A stretch of DNA of 8,369 bases from contig NZCO01000042.1 of the NCBI GenBank assembly GCA_002686445.1, positions 1-8,369 on the forward strand. The letters run 5' to 3'. The DNA is from a bacterium (GTDB taxonomy: Bacteria > Patescibacteriota > Andersenbacteria > UBA10190). The notes beneath the pieces were generated by a model. That model searched no databases, had not been told where the DNA came from, and saw only the letters and a list, made by a program, of their open reading frames with translations. Positions 1-4,257 of this stretch are shown piece after piece (position 1 is the stretch's first letter; each line of letters begins with the position of its first letter). The position numbers were made by a program, and so were the translations under genes.

Positions 1-676
1 CAATCAGGGTTTTGCCAGTTCCTGGAGGACCGATTAGGAGCACGCCCTTGGGAATGCGCGCACCAAGTTTTTCAAATTTCTTGGGCTGTTTCAAGAACTC
101 AACTATTTCCTGTAGTTCGGTCTTGGCCTCCTTGCTGCCGGCTACGTCCTTAAAGGTAGTGCGTTGCTTGTCACCATCGCCCGGCACTATCGGCCGCTGA
201 TTCATTTGGCCAAAGCTCATTGCTTTATTGCCGGCATTCTGCGCACTGCGCATCATGTACCACAAGAAACCACCCAGCAATAAGAAGGGGAGCAGGATTG
301 GAGCTAGGGCACCCAACCAGAAAGCAAAGCCAGAAGGTTTGTTAACTGTCAGGGTAATCTCGCGTAACTGCTGATCTGTAATTCCCAAATTAGCCAGGGT
401 TTCCGTTACCGAGCTTCCAGTTTCCTTTTGCGTCAAGAGGTTCTTGTTACCTTCTTTTAGGATGACAGTTAGTTCTTCTTGTTCAACCTCAATACTAGCC
501 ACATTGCCAGTCGAAATTTCAGTTGCAATCCGAGAGAGGCTGACCTCTTCGGTATCTTCAGTAGGCTGACCGTAGAATCCAATTACGGACACTATCAGGA
601 GGAATAATATGAGTCCCATGCCAACGCTACGCAGTAGCCGATCGCGGTTCATAGGGATGCGCTTTTCTTGTGCCAT
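1..676 (-). CDS. ftsH: ATP-dependent zinc metalloprotease FtsH, N-terminal part (cut by window edge)
   Basis: Membrane-anchored AAA+ protease that degrades misfolded membrane proteins and some short-lived cytosolic ones. Only the first 225 codons are visible. In order they show a short cytoplasmic N-terminus, membrane segment 1 (about residues 15-35), the extracytoplasmic FtsH domain (about 45-112), membrane segment 2 (about 117-140), the conserved linker TFKDVAGSKEAKTEL (174-188) and the Walker A motif GPPGTGKT (216-223). The rest of the AAA domain and the HEXXH zinc site lie beyond the edge. The start is the ATG at 674-676; a second Met (residue 9) is possible, but there is no clear ribosome binding site to decide. 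The gene is divergent from the HTH gene at 873. A weak promoter-like pair on the minus strand (TTGCAC at 712-707, CATTCT at 689-684, 17 nt apart) would give a nearly leaderless mRNA. The identification is secure. Confidence 0.97.
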   Translation of the reverse strand, partial: MAQEKRIPMNRDRLLRSVGMGLILFLLIVSVIGFYGQPTEDTEEVSLSRIATEISTGNVASIEVEQEELTVILKEGNKNLLTQKETGSSVTETLANLGITDQQLREITLTVNKPSGFAFWLGALAPILLPFLLLGGFLWYMMRSAQNAGNKAMSFGQMNQRPIVPGDGDKQRTTFKDVAGSKEAKTELQEIVEFLKQPKKFEKLGARIPKGVLLIGPPGTGKTLI

Positions 677-872
677 GAGCCGTAGAATGCCCAAAAAACA
701 CCTCAAGTGCAAGGTGCTGCACTCATTAACCGGGCTGAAGATGGGACGGGTACATGGAATTGGCTGCAATCCTGGCCAAACTATGTAGATGGCTGTCGGA
801 ATAGAACTTACGGTCACGTAAGAGCATTGTTTGCTATGTCTATTGCGTACGTGATCGGTTATAGTTCATCGC

Positions 873-1487
873 GTGAGGGTTCACTCGGCGGAGACAATAA
901 GAAGATTGAAGGCATTGAGAAGAAAAGGTCACAGCATAAACGAACTGGTAGCTGAGCTTTGTATCCCCAAAACGACTGTGTGGCATCATATTCAAGGCGT
1001 TACAGTTTTGTCAGAATATGCGCATATGTTAAAAGCAAAGCGTGGAGGTAGTGCTAAGCGGTTTGCAGAGGCAAAAAAGAAAGCGCAGGAGCGAGCGCAG
1101 GAGCTGCTTCAAGGTGCAGACAGGGAGAAGGTAGTAGCGCTGGCAATTCTGTATTGGGGCGAAGGCCATAAAAAAAGTTGTGAATTCATCAATTCCGATG
1201 GCAGTATGATCAGGATTTACCTAGGGATACTGCGTAACGTATTTGAAGTACCCGAGCACGCAATAAAGCCTACCATGAGAATATTCACTGGAATGGACAG
1301 AGTGGAATGTTTATCTTATTGGTCTCGTGTAACAGGAATACCAAAAGATAATTTCACAGTACGGTTTAATGATGGAGGAACTAGAGGGAGAACCAAGTAC
1401 GGACTGTGTAGAATAACGGTAAGAAAAGGAAGTCAAAACTTAAAAATAATTCTAGCGATCATAGACCAATACAAGGAAGAGATATAG
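873..1487 (+). CDS. HTH protein with a LAGLIDADG-like domain, unknown function
   Basis: A 204-residue protein. Residues about 7-40 form a helix-turn-helix of resolvase/Hin type (ELVAELCIPKTTVWHHIQ). A charged, probably helical linker follows (about 54-85). The C-terminal part begins with VALAILYWGEGHKK (88-101) and EFINSDGSMIR (104-114). This resembles the LAGLIDADG helix followed by the conserved NSD segment of homing endonucleases and WhiA-like proteins, with E97 at the acidic position. Only one such motif is present, so a nuclease would have to act as a dimer; it may instead be a DNA-binding regulator. The start is GTG at 873, since an in-frame TGA lies 19 nt upstream; no ribosome binding site is visible. 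The tRNA begins 6 nt after the stop. Codon use is unlike the neighbours: 13 of 19 Arg codons are AGA or AGG, and the gene looks AT-richer, suggesting transfer. Function is inferred from fold resemblance only. Confidence 0.8.
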   Translation: MRVHSAETIRRLKALRRKGHSINELVAELCIPKTTVWHHIQGVTVLSEYAHMLKAKRGGSAKRFAEAKKKAQERAQELLQGADREKVVALAILYWGEGHKKSCEFINSDGSMIRIYLGILRNVFEVPEHAIKPTMRIFTGMDRVECLSYWSRVTGIPKDNFTVRFNDGGTRGRTKYGLCRITVRKGSQNLKIILAIIDQYKEEI

Positions 1488-1493
1488 AATTTC

Positions 1494-1570
1494 GCCCTCG
1501 TAGCTCAGTGGATTAGAGCACTCCTGTCCTAAAGGAGGTGTCGCAGGTTCGACTCCTGCCGAGGGCTCCA
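1494..1570 (+). tRNA. tRNA-Arg (anticodon CCU, decodes AGG), CCA encoded
   Basis: Complete cloverleaf. The acceptor stem is GCCCTCG (1494-1500) pairing with CGAGGGC (1560-1566). The D arm is GCTC/GAGC, the anticodon stem CTCCT/AGGAG has loop GTCCTAA and therefore anticodon CCU, the variable loop has 5 nt, and the T arm is GCAGG-TTCGACT-CCTGC. The discriminator is T1567 and the CCA end is encoded at 1568-1570. A U at position 73 is unusual for Arg tRNAs, where A or G is usual in well-studied bacteria. The terminal A1570 is also the A of the rnhB start codon. The tRNA lies 6 nt after the HTH gene and is probably cotranscribed with it. Confidence 0.97.
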
Positions 1571-2205
1571 TGAAGACTTCGCAGACTCCTTCGTTCGACT
1601 ATGAACAGCAGTACTGGCAGCAGAGTATTGCCGTAGCTGGTGTTGACGAGGCAGGCATGGGTGCGCTGGCGGGCCCTGTTGTTGCCGCCGCTGCGCTGTT
1701 TACGGCCCCGCCTGATCTGACCGAGGCGCCACCAGTTCGCGATAGCAAGAAGCTATCTGCCAAACAGCGCGAGGCGGCAGCCGCTTGGATACGTCAGACC
1801 GCTACGGCCTGGGCGGTGGGCGAGGCAGATGTTACTGAAATAGATGCACTGAACATCCGCGCTGCATCACATGTGGCGATGCAGCGAGCAGTCGATGGGC
1901 TCACGACCAAGCCTGATCTTATTTTGATTGATGGTAATCCGGCGCAGCCACACCCAACGGTTCCTGCGACGACGGTGGTTGGCGGTGACGGTCTCATCTT
2001 CTCGATAGCAGCAGCGAGTATCCTAGCGAAGGTGAATCGTGATGCGATAATGGTGGTCTTGGCGACTGAGTTTCCGGAGTATGGTTTCGCCGGACATAAG
2101 GGGTATGGCAGCGCCGCGCATCTAGCTGCCCTGAAAGAGCATGGTCCGGTCGCGGCGCATCGTACTTCATACGCCCCAGTTGCGGCCCAGTTGCGTTCTA
2201 CCTAG
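1570..2205 (+). CDS. rnhB: Ribonuclease HII
   Basis: Cleaves the RNA strand of RNA/DNA hybrids and starts removal of single ribonucleotides from DNA. At 211 residues it has normal family length. The four acidic catalytic residues are all visible: D26 and E27 in GVDEAG, D121 in LILIDGN, and D158 in KVNRD. Other hallmarks are DSKKLS (58-63), SIAAASILAK (145-154) and the C-terminal HKGYGS (176-181). The oddity is the ribonucleotide-sensing loop: the family's GRG is G29-M30-G31 here, followed by ALAGP. The start must be the ATG at 1570, because no in-frame ATG, GTG or TTG lies between it and the catalytic motif, or upstream within the tRNA. The A of this ATG is the last base of the tRNA CCA. No ribosome binding site sits at normal spacing; AAAGGAGGTG (1531-1540) in the tRNA anticodon arm is SD-like but about 30 nt away. 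Confidence 0.97.
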   Translation: MKTSQTPSFDYEQQYWQQSIAVAGVDEAGMGALAGPVVAAAALFTAPPDLTEAPPVRDSKKLSAKQREAAAAWIRQTATAWAVGEADVTEIDALNIRAASHVAMQRAVDGLTTKPDLILIDGNPAQPHPTVPATTVVGGDGLIFSIAAASILAKVNRDAIMVVLATEFPEYGFAGHKGYGSAAHLAALKEHGPVAAHRTSYAPVAAQLRST

Positions 2206-2336
2206 TAGCTTCATACACTTTATAGTGGCTCTTGGGATCGGTGGTGCTCGAGGCTTCGAATCGCCCGGAATTGGCGACGCGTAGAATCGCTACGCTTTGG
2301 AATTCGTACTTTGCATCAAGGAAAAGGAGGACAAAA

Positions 2337-2414
2337 GTGGTCCGGAAATTCACTTGCTTGCACGGCGCAGCAGGAGGTCTCCATTGGAGACCGCGAGTGT
2401 ATATTCACGTGTGA
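2337..2414 (+). CDS. Possible 25-residue leader peptide
   Basis: A GTG start lies 6 nt after a very strong ribosome binding site, AAAAGGAGG (2322-2330), one of the best in the window. The peptide reads MVRKFTCLHGAAGG and then LHWRPRVYIHV. Its last third lies inside two strong hairpins, and its TGA stop (2412-2414) falls in the tetraloop of the second. This is what a translated regulatory leader would look like, since a ribosome reading it would open those hairpins. No homologue is recognised and the peptide may be chance. The same frame is open further upstream to a TTG at 2232, but that start has no ribosome binding site. Confidence 0.25.
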   Translation: MVRKFTCLHGAAGGLHWRPRVYIHV

Positions 2415-2463
2415 ACGTGAAAACTCGCGGTAGCTCGTAATGGGAGATAACTCCATGTTATCT
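2376..2463 (+). other. Cluster of three strong RNA hairpins, possible cis-regulatory element or structured RNA
   Basis: Hairpin 1 is GGTCTCC (2376-2382), loop ATT, GGAGACC (2386-2392). Hairpin 2 has an outer stem CCGCGAGT (2391-2398) with ACTCGCGG (2423-2430) and an inner stem TTCACGT (2404-2410) with ACGTGAA (2415-2421), closed by a GUGA loop of GNRA type. It shares two bases with hairpin 1. Hairpin 3 is AGATAAC (2445-2451), loop TCCAT, GTTATCT (2457-2463), which would bury the ATG at 2455 and part of its ribosome binding site. All stems are perfectly paired and lie in a transcript ending at a terminator. The role is inferred, not recognised. Confidence 0.5.
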
Positions 2464-2598
2464 AACTGCGATCCTGCTGCTGTCGGTTTCTTAGTCCCTG
2501 TTCTGGCCTTTGAGGATGCCGTTGTTGGTTTCTTTGAGGCCGCTGGTGTTGGCTGCGTGGTCTTCGACGATCGCGTCGTGGCCCCCGTTGTCGGCTAG
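2455..2598 (+). CDS. Possible 47-residue hydrophobic small protein
   Basis: ATG at 2455 with GGGAG (2442-2446) 8 nt upstream, ending in TAG. It begins MLSNCDPAAVGFLVPV and ends CVVFDDRVVAPVVG. It is rich in Val, Ala, Gly and Phe with a few acidic residues, and the core has a loose repeat (AFEDAVVG then FFEAAGVG). No signal peptide or clean membrane helix is evident. Hairpin 3 covers the start codon and overlaps the ribosome binding site, so translation could be controlled by structure. A terminator follows 33 nt after the stop. I do not recognise it, and the repeat may instead reflect a structured non-coding RNA. Confidence 0.25.
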   Translation: MLSNCDPAAVGFLVPVLAFEDAVVGFFEAAGVGCVVFDDRVVAPVVG

Positions 2599-2631
2599 TC
2601 TCAATTTCTCTTGGTTGATTTGGTGTATTGT

Positions 2632-2678
2632 CCCGTTGCGTATGAGTAACTATGACTCTGCGCAGCGGGCGTTTTTTT
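2632..2678 (+). terminator. Intrinsic terminator
   Basis: Stem CCCGTTGCG (2632-2640) with CGCAGCGGG (2661-2669), one G-U pair, plus an inner GAGT/ACTC stem, followed by seven T (2672-2678). It ends transcripts coming from rnhB or from the hairpin unit. Confidence 0.85.
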
Positions 2679-2820
2679 ATCCACAATAAGGCTTTTTTCT
2701 TTTTAGGCGTTGGCACCTATACTGAGCGCACGTAGCTCTTTTCAGGAACTTTGTGGAGCGGGAAATAGGACCTGCACCCCACTCAGATCGGACTGGCAAC
2801 ATTTTCAAGGAGAACATGAC

Positions 2821-3024
2821 ATGCCTGGACACAACTCGACGACGAAGACGACGAAGAAGAGCGGCTCCAGCGCGAATATGAGCCCGCGAACGATGATGCG
2901 AACAACGAAGAAGGCAGCCAACGAAAGCAACGGCGCAGAACTGCCGGACGTAAGTACGGGCCTCGTGATCATCGGGAAGAACAACGCGTCGATCGACGGG
3001 CCGAATTATCACGATCGTCAGTAG
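2821..3024 (+). CDS. Hypothetical small basic protein, 67 residues
   Basis: ATG at 2821 with AAGGAG (2807-2812) 8 nt upstream; another ATG at 2816 is too close to the site and opens only a 20-residue frame. The N-terminal half is a low-complexity basic tract (MPGHNSTTKTTKKSGSS, later RTTKK); the C-terminal half is more globular-looking (LPDVSTGLVIIGKNN) and ends NYHDRQ. No domain is recognised; the basic tail could contact nucleic acid. By my count 51 of 67 codons end in G or C, above the neighbouring genes. The plus-strand frame at 2820 is also open over nearly the same span but has no start codon. A possible -10 (TATACT, 2718-2723) lies upstream and a strong terminator downstream (3146-3189), so this is a plausible monocistronic unit. 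It is either a lineage-specific small protein or a purine-rich RNA that happens to stay open. Confidence 0.45.
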   Translation: MPGHNSTTKTTKKSGSSANMSPRTMMRTTKKAANESNGAELPDVSTGLVIIGKNNASIDGPNYHDRQ

Positions 3025-3145
3025 GCGAGAAAGACGGACTCCGATAAGAGACCGAGCACGACGAGACGTTTGCATCCTTCACCGACTCGCACGAATGCTC
3101 AAATCAAATAGTGCGGTAGCGTGACTTGCTGCGAATAACAACTAT

Positions 3146-3189
3146 CCCCCTAACGAACTCTTCAAAGGTTCTGACGGGGGAATTTTTTT
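3146..3189 (+). terminator. Intrinsic terminator
   Basis: CCCCC (3146-3150) pairs with GGGGG (3176-3180), with an inner GAAC/GTTC stem (3155-3158 and 3168-3171), followed by AA and seven T (3183-3189). It closes the unit containing the 67-residue ORF and insulates rpmF. Confidence 0.85.
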
Positions 3190-3298
3190 ACCCCACTTCG
3201 CTTATCAGCTTCGCGGGATTCCGCTCGTCGCATATCGCATATAGTGGAACCTGCCTTCACGTGGAAATGTTGGCGGCCTTATGCCCGGGGAGCTACAC

Positions 3299-3326
3299 TT
3301 GACATACCCATCTAGATCAGTAGGAT
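3299..3326 (+). promoter_or_regulatory. Sigma-70-type promoter of rpmF
   Basis: A perfect -35 TTGACA (3299-3304), a 16-nt spacer and -10 TAGGAT (3321-3326). Transcription would start near 3333, leaving a 5' leader of only about 10 nt before the ATG at 3344, consistent with the lack of a Shine-Dalgarno site. Confidence 0.7.
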
Positions 3327-3343
3327 AAGAAGCCAATACACCT

Positions 3344-3613
3344 ATGGCAGTACCAAAGAAGCGAACAACCAGCTCTAAGCGCAATCATCGTCGCAGCCAC
3401 CATGGCCTGACTAAATTACAGCTATCTACCTGTTCAAAGTGTCAGCAGGTTGTCCCGGGTCACACGGCGTGTCCTAATTGCGGTACCTATAAAGGCCGAC
3501 AGGCGATGGACGTTCTGGCTAAGTTGGAGAAACGTGAGCGTAAAGACAAGGAGAAGGAATTAGCCGCCCAGGAAGAGGCAGGTCACGATCACGAAGGCCA
3601 CGACCACAGCTAG
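3344..3613 (+). CDS. rpmF: Ribosomal protein bL32 with a His-rich C-terminal extension
   Basis: Component of the 50S subunit. MAVPKKRTTSSKRNHRR is the classic basic bL32 N-terminus. C30-x2-C33 and C43-x2-C46 form the four-cysteine zinc site (CSKC and CPNC), so this is the zinc-binding form. The protein has 89 residues against roughly 55-65 in most bacteria. The extra length is a charged Lys/Glu helix (about 56-78) and the tail GHDHEGHDHS (80-89), which could bind metal. In many bacteria rpmF sits next to fatty-acid genes; here it precedes nusB and rnc, a translation and RNA-processing context. It has its own promoter and a hairpin directly after its stop. Confidence 0.97.
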   Translation: MAVPKKRTTSSKRNHRRSHHGLTKLQLSTCSKCQQVVPGHTACPNCGTYKGRQAMDVLAKLEKRERKDKEKELAAQEEAGHDHEGHDHS

Positions 3614-3641
3614 CCACTCCCGCGAGGGGGTGGTTGTTTCT
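3614..3641 (+). terminator. Probable intrinsic terminator after rpmF
   Basis: CCACTCCC (3614-3621) pairs with GGGGGTGG (3626-3633) with one wobble pair and a GCGA loop of GNRA type, followed by TTGTTTCT. The T tract is imperfect, so some read-through is possible. The stem starts immediately after the rpmF stop codon. Confidence 0.65.
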
Positions 3642-3660
3642 AGACAACATACTTGCCAAA

Positions 3661-3689
3661 TTGACCGGGGCCGAAAAATTCGGTATACC
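3661..3689 (+). promoter_or_regulatory. Promoter of nusB with an inverted repeat in the spacer
   Basis: -35 TTGACC (3661-3666), a 17-nt spacer and -10 TATACC (3684-3689), five of six consensus matches each. The spacer contains the perfect inverted repeat CCGAA-AAA-TTCGG (3671-3683), which abuts the -10 and could be an operator. The expected start near 3696 gives a leader of about 29 nt. Confidence 0.7.
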
Positions 3690-3724
3690 AATAGAAGCAC
3701 TGAACCTTAGCTCATTCGTAGTTC

Positions 3725-4162
3725 ATGGCCAATCGTCACTTAAGTCGCTCCATCGCCCTGCAAACACTGTTTGCTTGGGATTTTAATGGCAAAAAGAAGT
3801 CAGCACTGGAGGGTATCTTCGACCACACAGTCGAGGAGTTTGCTCCGGGAATTGATGACACTGATTTCGCCAAAGATCTCGTTTGGGGCGTGGATAAGAA
3901 TCGTAAGGAAATCGATGCACTGATTACGAAATCAGCGCCGGATTGGCCTCTGGAACAGATAACTAACGTGGATCGGAATGTGCTGCGCATTGGCATATAT
4001 GAGTTGCAGTTTGCTAACGCAGAGGACGTTCCGCCCAAAGTCGCGATCAACGAATCTATCGAGCTGGCCAAAACCTTTGGCGGCGCATCATCAGGAAAGT
4101 TTGTGAACGGCGTGTTGGGCACGATCTACAAAGAAATGGGAGAGCCTCGTAAGGAGGAGTAG
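3725..4162 (+). CDS. nusB: Transcription antitermination protein NusB
   Basis: Binds the boxA RNA of rRNA operons together with ribosomal protein S10 and helps processive transcription and rRNA maturation. The protein has 145 residues, a usual length, and reads as all-helical. Family hallmarks are the N-terminal RSIALQTLFAWDF (9-21), WPLEQITNVDRNVLRIGIYEL (about 74-94) and the C-terminal signature INESIELAKTFG...KFVNGVLGTI. The ATG at 3725 is the only sensible start, because an in-frame TAG ends 3 nt upstream. No Shine-Dalgarno site is visible. Its own promoter lies just upstream, and rnc follows after 95 nt; both products act on rRNA precursors, which fits the pairing. Confidence 0.97.
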   Translation: MANRHLSRSIALQTLFAWDFNGKKKSALEGIFDHTVEEFAPGIDDTDFAKDLVWGVDKNRKEIDALITKSAPDWPLEQITNVDRNVLRIGIYELQFANAEDVPPKVAINESIELAKTFGGASSGKFVNGVLGTIYKEMGEPRKEE

Positions 4163-4171
4163 CATATTTAG

Positions 4172-4202
4172 TTGACTGCGGCAGCAGTCGAGCACATATA
4201 GC
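4172..4202 (+). promoter_or_regulatory. Possible promoter of rnc, with an inverted repeat overlapping the -35
   Basis: TTGACT (4172-4177) is a good -35. The best -10, TATAGC (4197-4202), lies at a long 19-nt spacing. The inverted repeat GACTGC-GGCA-GCAGTC (4174-4189) overlaps the -35 and runs into the spacer; it has no T tract, so it is not an obvious terminator. The leader before rnc would be about 50 nt. Confidence 0.4.
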
Positions 4203-4257
4203 TGTTTCTCATTCACCTATCTGTCTGCAATCACGCGTTATTTTTTAGTTTACACCT

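Larger units (their letters stand above)
2206..3343. other. 1.1 kb stretch without a recognisable conserved gene
   Basis: Between rnhB and rpmF nothing matches a protein or RNA family I recognise. On the plus strand it holds three adjacent hairpins (2376-2463), two intrinsic terminators (2632-2678 and 3146-3189), small ORFs with ribosome binding sites at 2337, 2455 and 2821, and the rpmF promoter (3299-3326). Two -10-like boxes, TATAGT (2221-2226) and TATACT (2718-2723), precede the two terminated units, but neither has a good -35. In 3190-3298 I see only a short tandem repeat of GCATAT near 3235 and nothing else. Signals for tmRNA, RNase P RNA and SRP RNA were looked for and not seen. Confidence 0.7.

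Noticed and set aside
707..955. 82-codon frame starting at a GTG, reading into the HTH gene
   Set aside because: It has no ribosome binding site, overlaps the better-supported HTH gene in another frame, and shows no family features.
1540..1570. tRNA 3' end as an attachment site with a repeat elsewhere
   Set aside because: No second copy of the tRNA 3' end is visible in the window, and there is no integrase gene.
2240..2275. A GGCTTCGAATCGCC segment resembling a tRNA T arm
   Set aside because: The five-pair T stem does not form with a seven-base loop, and no acceptor or anticodon arms surround it.
2462..2716. Minus-strand frame rich in Arg and Gln
   Set aside because: Low-complexity product, and it runs across a plus-strand terminator. 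It looks like the shadow of a GTT/GGC-rich repeat on the other strand.
2677..3075. Minus-strand frame of 132 codons opposite the 67-residue ORF
   Set aside because: Arg/Ser-rich, with no recognisable motif. It spans the start region and the plus-strand unit and is best explained by the purine-rich composition.
2206..3189. tmRNA, RNase P RNA or SRP RNA
   Set aside because: The conserved tmRNA ends and tag, the RNase P core segment and the SRP GGAA-loop/GAAGCAG arm are all missing. The GGTCCGGAA near 2340 resembles SRP RNA only by a short match.
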